From Candidatus Eremiobacteraceae bacterium (GTDB taxonomy: Bacteria > Vulcanimicrobiota > Vulcanimicrobiia > Eremiobacterales > Eremiobacteraceae): a DNA stretch of 36,070 nt. Location of the stretch: assembly GCA_035295225.1 (NCBI GenBank), contig DATGJI010000015.1:1-36070 (forward strand). The letters run 5' to 3'. This document shows, piece after piece, positions 26,439-33,361 of the stretch. A program made the translations under genes and the position numbers. The notes beneath the pieces are model-generated. The model was not told the origin of the DNA, made no database searches, and saw nothing but the letters and a program-made list of their open reading frames with translations. Every line of letters begins with the position of its first letter. Position 1 is the stretch's first letter.

Positions 26439-27943
26439 CGTGCGAGCACCGAGTCGTACCATTTGCCAAGATCGGCGCGGAATTGCTGCAGAGCCGAGTC
26501 GCGCAGATAGACCATGTGGCCGGATTCATAGAAACCGTAGCTCAGATTGCCGCGCAGCGTCGGATCGAGTTCCATGTGATCGAGCAGATATTGCGTGGCG
26601 AAGAACGGCGTGGCCATGTCGAAGTAACCGTTCGCCGAGAACACACGCAGGTGCGGGTTTTGCGTCATGGCGTCGTGCAGATCTTGGATCACGTCCGGGA
26701 ACGGGAGTTGGTTCCCGTCGATGTTATGCGAATAGTCCCAATTCGGTCCGCCGACGATATCGTACGCGGTAGGCCGATAGATCAGCTCGGTCTTGTACTT
26801 GAGCGAATCTCGGACGTAGTCGTTGAAGAGCGACGTGTACGCCGACGCGACCGCCACATCGGACGCGTCGTAGTCCGGGCCGTCTCCCGTCGCCTTGCCG
26901 TCGATGCCGATGAAACGGCCGTCGAGCCGTCCTGTGGTGCGATTCTGATCGCGCATCAACTCTTTTTCAAATTCTCCCGGCTCGATTCGCAAGTCCGCCT
27001 GAAGGAAATATTGCGGGCTGATGCCGGTATACGTGTAGAGCTGATATGCGATCCGGTTCCGCGACGTCTCGGAGAGATTCGAGCCTTGGAGCAGCGCACG
27101 CGCGTAATCGCCGATCGCGAACCGGCGGGCGGACGCCACGAATGCTGCCAGGTCGGCCGGGCGCCGCGGCAATTTGTTATGGTACCACGCGAGCGCGGCT
27201 TCGGTCGGCAGGTAGCCGTAATACTCGATGTCGATGCCGTCGCCTCCGCCGAACGACGCGTAGTTCAGCGCCGACGAGAGCAAGACGACGCCGTTGAGAT
27301 CCACACCGTCCTGTTGCAGCAGATTCGCGAGCACCGCAGAGCGCGTGGTGCCGTACGACTCGCCGAATAAGAACTTCGGCGAATTCCACCTGTGGTTGTT
27401 CGTGAGGTACCGCTCGATGAATTGCTTGAACGCGCGCGCATCTTCATCTACGCCATAGAAATCCTTGCCCTTTGCGGTGAGCGCGACACGGCTGAAGCCG
27501 GTCCCCGGCGCATCGATAAAGACAAGGTCTGATTTATCCAACAGACTGTATTGGTTGTCCGACAACCGGTAAGGCGCAGGCGGCGCGTGCACCGCGTTCG
27601 GTATCTGCACACGTTTCGGCGCGAACGAACCCATGCGCAGCCAGATCGTGGACGATCCCGGGCCGCCGTTGTAAAAGAACGTCACCGGACGCCTGCTGAG
27701 ATCCGACACGCCGTCGGCAGTGAACGCCGTATAGAACATGCTGCACGTGGGTGTACCGGCAGCGTTTACCAGCGTGATAGTTCCCGCTGTCGCAGCGTAT
27801 GCGAACGAGCGGCCGGAAAGGGAGATGGAGGCATGTGTCGTCGAGTCCTTGGATGGCGGGAGCGCCGGCGGCGCGGCGGCTCGCACCGGAGCCGAACTGA
27901 AAATGGCGAAGGTCAGGACAAATACGGCGAGCGCTGTTCTCAC
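26435..27943 (-). CDS. Secreted S10-family serine carboxypeptidase (paralogue B)
   Basis: A 502-residue S10 peptidase, the first gene of the secreted-hydrolase operon. The signal peptide is RTALAVFVLTFAIFSSAPVRA. The catalytic elements are FFYNGGPGSSTIWLRMGSF, GESYGTTRSAVL (Ser196), GYFDMATPFFATQ and YESGHMVYL. GTG 27943 is preferred because GGAG lies five bases upstream; the open frame extends 46 codons further but without a signal peptide. The stop codon overlaps the next S10 gene. Sequence agreement with paralogue A is high across the whole protein, which shows a tandem duplication. The probable role is trimming of peptides in the periplasm or outside the cell. Confidence 0.9.
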   Translation of the reverse strand: MRTALAVFVLTFAIFSSAPVRAAAPPALPPSKDSTTHASISLSGRSFAYAATAGTITLVNAAGTPTCSMFYTAFTADGVSDLSRRPVTFFYNGGPGSSTIWLRMGSFAPKRVQIPNAVHAPPAPYRLSDNQYSLLDKSDLVFIDAPGTGFSRVALTAKGKDFYGVDEDARAFKQFIERYLTNNHRWNSPKFLFGESYGTTRSAVLANLLQQDGVDLNGVVLLSSALNYASFGGGDGIDIEYYGYLPTEAALAWYHNKLPRRPADLAAFVASARRFAIGDYARALLQGSNLSETSRNRIAYQLYTYTGISPQYFLQADLRIEPGEFEKELMRDQNRTTGRLDGRFIGIDGKATGDGPDYDASDVAVASAYTSLFNDYVRDSLKYKTELIYRPTAYDIVGGPNWDYSHNIDGNQLPFPDVIQDLHDAMTQNPHLRVFSANGYFDMATPFFATQYLLDHMELDPTLRGNLSYGFYESGHMVYLRDSALQQFRADLGKWYDSVLAR

Positions 27944-28037
27944 GTTCACTCCATGGTAGGATGCCGTGCGGACGGTTGGCGGCGGTCGGCCTTCGAACTT
28001 TTCGCCGAGCGGACCTCTGCTCGCGCGTCCGCGCCAA

Positions 28038-28067
28038 ATCATTCCCGATTGTTGTGCGGTATTGCAA
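28038..28067 (-). promoter_or_regulatory. Possible sigma-70-type promoter for the S10 operon
   Basis: On the minus strand, TTGCAA (28067-28062) and AATGAT (28043-28038) are separated by 18 bases. Each box matches the consensus at four of six positions. It lies about 95 bases before the GTG of the first S10 gene, in a 146-base gap that holds no other gene. The match is weak and the sigma preference of this organism is unknown. Confidence 0.25.
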
Positions 28068-28089
28068 CCGTCACCCAGCAAAGGGCGCG

Positions 28090-28920
28090 TCAGTTCGTCG
28101 GCAGCGCACCGACGCGGCGGCGTTTCGGATGCGCGGCGTCGATCGCCGCGATTTCATCTTCATCCAACGTGAGGGCCGCCGCGGCGGCGTTCGCCGCCAC
28201 GTGCTCGATGCGCGATGCTTTGGGAATCGCGAAGACGCGCTCGTCCCTGATGAGAAACGCAAGCGCCACGGCTTGCGCGCTCACGCCGCGCGTGGCCGCG
28301 ATCTGCGCGACGGCTGCATACCGCTTCTTCTTCGCGTCGAGCGTCGGTTTGCCGAGCGGCGTGTATGCGACGATCGCGGCGCCGTTTTCGCGTGCCCACG
28401 GCAGCTCGTGATCCTCGATGGTGCGCTCTTCGAGATTATAGAGGACTTGATCGCAAGCGATCGCGTTCGATCGCAGCGCCGCTGCGGCTTCCCGCAAATC
28501 CCACGGATCGAGATTGCTGACGCCGAGCGAGCGGATCTTCCCTGATTCGACGAGCCGTTCAAGCGCCGCCATCGTCTCCTCGATCGGCACGCTGCCGCGC
28601 CAATGCAGCAAGTAGCAGTCGAGATAGTCCGTCCGCATTCGCCGCAGCGAGCGTTCGCATGCGCGGATGACGCCCTTCGCATCGGCGTTCTGAGGCAGCA
28701 CTTTCGAGACGAGGAACAGATCTGCACGCGGCACGCCTGCGATCGCCTCGCCGACGATCTCTTCAGAGCGTCCGTCACCGTACATCTCAGCCGTGTCGAT
28801 GTGGGTGAGGCCGAGCGCGATCCCGTGGCGCAGCGCATCGCGGTCAGGCAGCGGCCACGTCCCCTGACCTATCACGGAGACGAGCGGCCCGCCGGAACCG
28901 AATCGCTTACGAGCGACCAT
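28090..28920 (-). CDS. Aldo/keto reductase
   Basis: A 276-residue cytoplasmic (beta/alpha)8-barrel reductase. The tetrad is visible: Asp42 and Tyr47 in HIDTAEMYGDG, Lys73 in LFLVSKVLP and His106 in YLLHWRG. GVSN and IPKASRIEHVAAN mark the NADPH-binding part. It should reduce a carbonyl using NADPH; the substrate is unknown. ATG 28920 is chosen because the preceding frame is antisense-like and GAGGG lies eight bases upstream. The start overlaps the aminotransferase 3' end by 14 bases, so the two are probably co-translated. Confidence 0.88.
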   Translation of the reverse strand: MVARKRFGSGGPLVSVIGQGTWPLPDRDALRHGIALGLTHIDTAEMYGDGRSEEIVGEAIAGVPRADLFLVSKVLPQNADAKGVIRACERSLRRMRTDYLDCYLLHWRGSVPIEETMAALERLVESGKIRSLGVSNLDPWDLREAAAALRSNAIACDQVLYNLEERTIEDHELPWARENGAAIVAYTPLGKPTLDAKKKRYAAVAQIAATRGVSAQAVALAFLIRDERVFAIPKASRIEHVAANAAAAALTLDEDEIAAIDAAHPKRRRVGALPTN

Positions 28921-30019
28921 TGACGTAACCCTCGAGTCGCGCAAGGCAGCCCGGTAGATCGCGGCGGCCGAAGCCGATCCGAAAGTGGCTGTCGCCGAAT
29001 TCCAGCTCGGCGCTCGGAAGCAGCAGAACTCCGCACGCGCGCACGACGCGCTCGCAGAATGCAGCCGTGCCCTCCGGCGCGAGATAACGCACGAGTCCGA
29101 CCGTTCCCGCTCGCGGGCGTTGCCAAGCGAAGAGGTCGGCTCGGCGCTCGAGAAACGCTTCGACGAGTCGAAGATTCTCGATGATGATCTCAAGGTTTCG
29201 GCGGTGCAGCTCCGCGCGATGACGCAGCGCTATGCCGGCGAGGAACTCATCGGTCGCACCGTTGCAGAGGCTCAGGTAATCCTTGAGGCGCATCATCTTC
29301 GCGAGCAGCGCGCGGTCGTGACTGACGGCCCACCCGACCCGCACGCCCGGCAGTCCAAACGTCTTGGAAAGCCCGCCGATGGAGACCGCTCGTTCGTACA
29401 GCCCTGCTGCTCCGGGCAGTCGCTGTGCCGCATCCTGTTCGATGAAGCGGAATATCTCATCGCAGAAAAGGTAGATACCGCGCGAGCTCACGATCGACAC
29501 CATCTCGTCCAGCGCGGCCCTGCTCATGAGATATCCGGTCGGATTGTGCGGAGCCGTCAGCATGACTGCACGCGTGTTCGGTTGGATCGCGGTCCGAAGG
29601 AACTCAATATCCAGCTCCCAGCCGCGCCGTTCGTCGCCGCCCCACAGCGTCAATTCGCAGCCGATGCTCTTGGCGACTTCGTAGTGCGACTGGTAACACG
29701 GATATTGGACGATGACGTGATCGCCTGGGTTCAGCGCGCACAGCATGAACGCGTAGATCGCTTCTGAACTTCCCGCGTGCAGCAAGACGTCGTCCGGCGC
29801 AACCCCATCGAAGAGCGCAGCAACGCACTCGCGGATAGAGAGCGAACCGTTGGGTTCGACATATCCCAGGCGTAAGGCGCGCAACGCCTTCTCGGCCTCG
29901 GGCTCGAGCTGAAGCAGCTCTTCGAGCGACAGCGCCTCGCAATCCGACGCGCACAGAAGATAGGGCGCGGTGAATTCATAGCGCGCGAAATACCGCTCTA
30001 GCTTGAACGGCGAAAGCAT
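28907..30019 (-). CDS. PLP-dependent class I/II aminotransferase
   Basis: A 370-residue fold-type I PLP enzyme. The features are APHNPTG (Asn159), FCDEIF (Asp187, pairing with the PLP ring nitrogen; Phe replaces the Tyr usual two residues later), SIGGLSKTFGLPGVRVGW with Lys219 as the Schiff-base lysine, and a C-terminal FRIGFGRRD with the arginine that usually binds the substrate carboxylate. The amino donor is unknown; relatives include aspartate/tyrosine-type and amino-acid biosynthetic aminotransferases. ATG 30019 gives a normal N-terminus. It lies 16 bases after the VOC gene and overlaps the aldo/keto reductase gene. Confidence 0.88.
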   Translation of the reverse strand: MLSPFKLERYFARYEFTAPYLLCASDCEALSLEELLQLEPEAEKALRALRLGYVEPNGSLSIRECVAALFDGVAPDDVLLHAGSSEAIYAFMLCALNPGDHVIVQYPCYQSHYEVAKSIGCELTLWGGDERRGWELDIEFLRTAIQPNTRAVMLTAPHNPTGYLMSRAALDEMVSIVSSRGIYLFCDEIFRFIEQDAAQRLPGAAGLYERAVSIGGLSKTFGLPGVRVGWAVSHDRALLAKMMRLKDYLSLCNGATDEFLAGIALRHRAELHRRNLEIIIENLRLVEAFLERRADLFAWQRPRAGTVGLVRYLAPEGTAAFCERVVRACGVLLLPSAELEFGDSHFRIGFGRRDLPGCLARLEGYVNGRS

Positions 30020-30035
30020 CACGGCGCGGCCGGCG

Positions 30036-30485
30036 TCATTCGCCGCCCGCGTGCGGACGGCGCGCGCACAACTCCAGCCGCGTTCCCGCCGCGTCTTCAA
30101 AGAACAGCGCCGGGTATGTCTCCATCTCAGCGGACGGCTCGACGCGAACCGCGCCGATCGACGCGAGCTCGCGTTGCCACATGTCGAGATCAGCGCGAGA
30201 TGCGACGCGGAACGCGACGCGTGTTGCCGTCGGCCGCGTCGCGAGATCCTCGATCACCCCGATGAAGAATGCAGCCGTGCCGATCTTTGGCTCTTCATAA
30301 TATTCTGCGGCGTTGTAGGGCCTCTCGTCGTTTGGCTCGTGCCACTCGCCGCCGGCGTCTACGTGCGCGAACCGCTTGCGCGTGAGCCCGAGTTTCGGAA
30401 GAAAGTCGTCATAGAAGGCTTCGACGGCGGGTAGCGACCTCACCCGAAGATCGATATGGTCGAAACCGAGAAATCCGTTGGACAT
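30036..30485 (-). CDS. VOC/glyoxalase-superfamily protein
   Basis: A 149-residue protein with two beta-alpha-beta-beta-beta halves typical of the vicinal oxygen chelate fold: GFDHIDLRVRSLPAVEAFYDDF at the N-terminus (His10 as a possible metal ligand) and LFFEDAAGTRLELCARRP at the C-terminus (Glu as a possible ligand). The reaction is unknown; family members include glyoxalases, dioxygenases and resistance proteins. GGGAGG lies five bases before ATG 30485, deciding that start. It precedes the aminotransferase gene on the same strand. Confidence 0.8.
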   Translation of the reverse strand: MSNGFLGFDHIDLRVRSLPAVEAFYDDFLPKLGLTRKRFAHVDAGGEWHEPNDERPYNAAEYYEEPKIGTAAFFIGVIEDLATRPTATRVAFRVASRADLDMWQRELASIGAVRVEPSAEMETYPALFFEDAAGTRLELCARRPHAGGE

Positions 30486-30526
30486 CGCCGCCTCCCGCAC
30501 AGTGAACGCTCACTTGCGGCCGTTTT

Positions 30527-31009
30527 TTACGCCGAACGTCGAGCGACCTCGCGCCGCAATCCGGCCTCACCTTTGCGCATGGACCACTCGTGGTTCCAGC
30601 CAAGCAGCGGCCGTAAAACCGGCGAGAGGAATCTCAGCCAAGGTTTCTCGAGCCTGACTTGCCACTGATATTCGGCATCGACGCCGCCGTCACGCGATGA
30701 CAGCCGCCAAATGCCGCGCCCCACGAGATCGCCGGTTGAATCAAGCGTGGATCCGAACGGGTAACGCTGATCGACGACCGTGTACGTAAAGCGAAGGGTG
30801 TACGGCAATCGCGCACGACACGTGCACTTCGCCACCTGCCCCAAGGCATGTTCGCCGCCGGCAACCACGATGCTGACGGACTTGAAGAGCTCCGGCCACC
30901 AGCGAGGCAACGACGCCGTGTCCTCAAGAACGTCGGCGACCTCGGTCAGGCTGGCGTCGTCGATTCGCCACCGGCTCAAGAAATCGTAGCGCTCGCCGGG
31001 CGCAGTCAT
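30527..31009 (-). CDS. SRPBCC-family (START-like) protein
   Basis: A 160-residue protein with the START-like layout: an N-terminal strand (YDFLSRWRID), a helix containing LPRWWPELFKSV, several antiparallel strands (LRFTYTVVDQRYPFGSTLDSTGD, AEYQWQVRLE) and a long C-terminal helix (EWSMRKGEAGLRREVARRSA). Such proteins enclose a hydrophobic ligand pocket. No catalytic assignment is possible. It lies 21 bases after the DUF899 gene, and about 40 bases before the VOC gene. Confidence 0.75.
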   Translation of the reverse strand: MTAPGERYDFLSRWRIDDASLTEVADVLEDTASLPRWWPELFKSVSIVVAGGEHALGQVAKCTCRARLPYTLRFTYTVVDQRYPFGSTLDSTGDLVGRGIWRLSSRDGGVDAEYQWQVRLEKPWLRFLSPVLRPLLGWNHEWSMRKGEAGLRREVARRSA

Positions 31010-31030
31010 GTTGTCGCGCGCGGCTCCGCT

Positions 31031-31669
31031 CTAGGAATAACGATAGCTCGGGAACCAATTGCCTCGACCGCTCGGCAGCAGATCGAACAGATTCCAGACC
31101 GGCGACAAGAGGTCGATGCCGCGGTACGTAGCCTTCTTCAACAGCGCGAATTTCTGATACTGATGGCGGATGACTCCCTTCCTATCTTTCGTGAAGATGC
31201 TGATCGTGGGCCACTGGTCGCCATCCGAGTCCTCGGCCTCGAAGTCGCGATTGAAGGTCGTGCCGTAGCTCGATAAGAGACGGATGTTCTTCCAACCGCG
31301 GCTCTTACCCCATTTCTTGAATTTCGCGATCGGCGCTTTGGCGACGAGCACGAAGTTCGCGCGATCGCGCACGTGCGGCGCCACTGCGTCGTAGCCGTCG
31401 GCCCACATGTTGCACATGCGGCACGGCTTCGCGTCCTTCGGCGCGAACATGAAATGGTAGACGATCAATTCTTTCTGGCCGCGTTGGAAAAGTTCCGACA
31501 GCCGCACCTTGCGGCGACCGTCATCGAACACATAATCTTCCTTCACGATTTCGCCGGGGGGCAGCGCCCGTCTCATCGCGGCGACCTTCTCGGCGTGATC
31601 GCGCAAGGCGATCTCTTCTTTGAGGAGAGCGCGCAGAGATTTCGCGCGCTTGGCGGACTTTGCTGGCAT
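31031..31669 (-). CDS. DUF899-family thioredoxin-fold protein
   Basis: A 212-residue protein of the DUF899 group, a thioredoxin-like family of unknown function. The family pattern is seen in YHFMFAPKDAKPCRMCNMWADG (Cys83 and Cys86 form a CxxC; spread over positions 71-92), FVLVAKAPIAKFKKWGKSRGW and SSYGTTFNRDFEAED. The N-terminus is lysine-rich (PAKSAKRAKSLRALLKEE). GGAGAG lies six bases before ATG 31669. Two tandem palindromes lie immediately upstream (31693-31746), so its promoter must lie within or beyond them, or it is read from the DAO gene. Confidence 0.8.
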   Translation of the reverse strand: MPAKSAKRAKSLRALLKEEIALRDHAEKVAAMRRALPPGEIVKEDYVFDDGRRKVRLSELFQRGQKELIVYHFMFAPKDAKPCRMCNMWADGYDAVAPHVRDRANFVLVAKAPIAKFKKWGKSRGWKNIRLLSSYGTTFNRDFEAEDSDGDQWPTISIFTKDRKGVIRHQYQKFALLKKATYRGIDLLSPVWNLFDLLPSGRGNWFPSYRYS

Positions 31670-31685
31670 TATGCTCTCTCCGCAA

Positions 31686-31748
31686 TTCGAAGGGGCCGAC
31701 GCCTGTCGGCCCGCCGCGATTTGAAGGGGCCGACGCCAGTCGGCCCGC
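31686..31748. repeat. Tandem pair of GC-rich palindromes, REP-like (family B)
   Basis: Two near-identical units 34 bases apart. Each starts with TTCGAAGG or TTTGAAGG and then carries a perfect 8-bp hairpin: GGGCCGAC-GCCT-GTCGGCCC (31693-31712) and GGGCCGAC-GCCA-GTCGGCCC (31727-31746). They lie between the DAO gene's stop and the DUF899 start. No T-run follows. The stem differs from the family A copies, but the size, loop length and location after a gene's 3' end are similar. Confidence 0.75.
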
Positions 31749-31768
31749 AAGCGTTGCCATTCGAGGTC

Positions 31769-33172
31769 TTATTTGTCCTCCAGGCCCGAGGGCGCCAAAC
31801 GCGCGAGGCGAACGGCGAGCCACGATGGCGAACGGCCTGCCATCTCGGCTTCTTCCTTGGCAAGCACGGCCTGGCGCACCACGTGGGCCCCGACATAGCG
31901 GATCGGTTCGGGCGGAAACGCTTTCGTCCGGCGGTTCACGAGTCCGCTCGAACTCCACTCATCCTTTCTCCCGAGAGCACGGCTTGCCAGGATCTTTCCG
32001 CCGACCACACTCGGACCGACGCCGTTGCCGCTCCAGCCGATACCGAAATGAACCGCATCGCTCGATCCGAGCGTTCCGATGACCGGCAGACCATCCATCG
32101 AGCGATCGATCGATCCGCACCAGTCGTGGGTGATGGGCACGTCCGCGAGCATGGGATAACAGCGACGAAAATCGCGGGTGACGAGCGCGGCTCGCTCGCG
32201 ATCGCGATCGAAGCGCGGACCGATCCGATCGCCATAGACCAGTCCCCAGCCGCCTTTCCCGAAGACGATCCGGCCATCGCGCGACGTTCGATAATAGCAG
32301 ACCATCATCTGCGAGTCGGCGATGCATTCCCCGCCCGTCCAGCCGATTTCGGCGAGCCGCGTCGGAATGGGTGCGGTCGCGACGATGTCGCTCGAGATGA
32401 CCGCAATCGATCGCTTGAGCTCGGGGATGCCGATCGCCCACGCATTCGTGGCAAGCACGATCGCGTTCGCCGCGATCGTGCCCTCAGCCGTCTCGACGAC
32501 GAGCGGGTGCGATCGTGAAAACCGTTCGACCGCGGTGTGCTCGAACAGCCGTATCCCTTTCTCGATCGCGACGCGGCGCATTCCGCGCACGAGCGCGGCT
32601 GGCTGCACGGTCGCCGCGCCGCGCTCGAGCACGCCCGCGCGGTGCACCGCCGATCCGGAGCGCGACGCGACGTCGCTCGGATCCAGTCGCACGAACGTAC
32701 CCGGCGAAAGGGTTTCGGACAACGCAAGGACAGCTTCCCACGAATGCTCTTGTGCTGCGCTCGTCGCCGTCCATAACCAGCCGGCTTGCGTGAAGTGCGC
32801 GTCGATGCCGTGCTGCCGGCAAAACGATCCGATGTATTCGATGGCGTCTTCCGACGCGCGCACGAGCCGGGCGGCTTCGTCAGCGCCTGCCGCCTTGACG
32901 AGTGACGGATATTTCGGCCACCACGAGAGCACGAAGCCGCCATTGCGGCCCGATGCGCCGCCGCCGCATATGTCGCGGTCCAGTACGGCGACGCAGCAGT
33001 CTGGTTCAAGCTCTTTGATGCGCAGCGCCGTCCACAGACCGACAAACCCGCCGCCGACGATCGCGACGTCGACGACAGAGCGCCCCGCGAGCGGCGGCGC
33101 GTCGGGCTCGTCGCCCAGCGATGATTCGAGCCACAGCGACCGATGCGGCCGCTGTGACTCGACCTTACGCAT
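31769..33172 (-). CDS. DAO-family FAD-dependent amine/amino-acid oxidase-like flavoprotein
   Basis: A 467-residue flavoprotein of the D-amino-acid oxidase/glycine oxidase family, with an overall layout like gamma-glutamylputrescine oxidase PuuB. The FAD motif is VAIVGGGFVGLWTAL (GGGFVG at 40-45), followed by LDRDICGGGASGRNGGF, a second strand (IVLATNAW) and a C-terminal FGIGWSGNGVGPS that closes the FAD site. It should oxidise an amine or amino acid; the substrate is unknown. GGAGG lies one base before the ATG, which is unusually close. That SD falls within the 3' end of a possible small upstream ORF whose stop overlaps this start. Confidence 0.87.
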   Translation of the reverse strand: MRKVESQRPHRSLWLESSLGDEPDAPPLAGRSVVDVAIVGGGFVGLWTALRIKELEPDCCVAVLDRDICGGGASGRNGGFVLSWWPKYPSLVKAAGADEAARLVRASEDAIEYIGSFCRQHGIDAHFTQAGWLWTATSAAQEHSWEAVLALSETLSPGTFVRLDPSDVASRSGSAVHRAGVLERGAATVQPAALVRGMRRVAIEKGIRLFEHTAVERFSRSHPLVVETAEGTIAANAIVLATNAWAIGIPELKRSIAVISSDIVATAPIPTRLAEIGWTGGECIADSQMMVCYYRTSRDGRIVFGKGGWGLVYGDRIGPRFDRDRERAALVTRDFRRCYPMLADVPITHDWCGSIDRSMDGLPVIGTLGSSDAVHFGIGWSGNGVGPSVVGGKILASRALGRKDEWSSSGLVNRRTKAFPPEPIRYVGAHVVRQAVLAKEEAEMAGRSPSWLAVRLARLAPSGLEDK

Positions 33173-33278
33173 TCCTCCGCCGGACGGAGATACGCAAAAT
33201 GGCGCGTCGACCGCTTTCCGGCGGTTCGAGCACCAAACGCTCGCCGATCTTGAAATCGTAGAAATGACGGTCGGCCAT
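33165..33278 (-). CDS. Possible 37-residue small protein translationally coupled to the DAO gene
   Basis: A short ORF begins at ATG 33278 and ends at TAA 33165, overlapping the DAO start by eight bases. Its product begins MADRHFYDFKIGERLVLEP and ends RISVRRRNA, a basic tail. The codons are GC3-rich like those of neighbouring genes, and the DAO SD lies within its last codons, so a ribosome terminating here would sit on the DAO start. No SD is visible upstream and I recognise no family. It could be a leader peptide or a chance ORF. Confidence 0.35.
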   Translation of the reverse strand: MADRHFYDFKIGERLVLEPPESGRRAILRISVRRRNA

Positions 33279-33361
33279 GCGCCGCAGTTACAGATGCGGT
33301 GCGGGGCTGACCTCTATGAGTGGGGGGCGCCGGGGCCCTTCTGCGCCAATTCCCAGCATAA

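Noticed and set aside
26225-27370. A 381-codon open frame on the plus strand
   Set aside because: It is antisense to the two S10 genes, and its apparent internal repeats come from the S10 duplication on the other strand.
31686-31748. Possible CRISPR-like repeat
   Set aside because: Only two units with a 5-base remainder between them and no spacer-sized variable sequence; a palindromic intergenic repeat explains it better.
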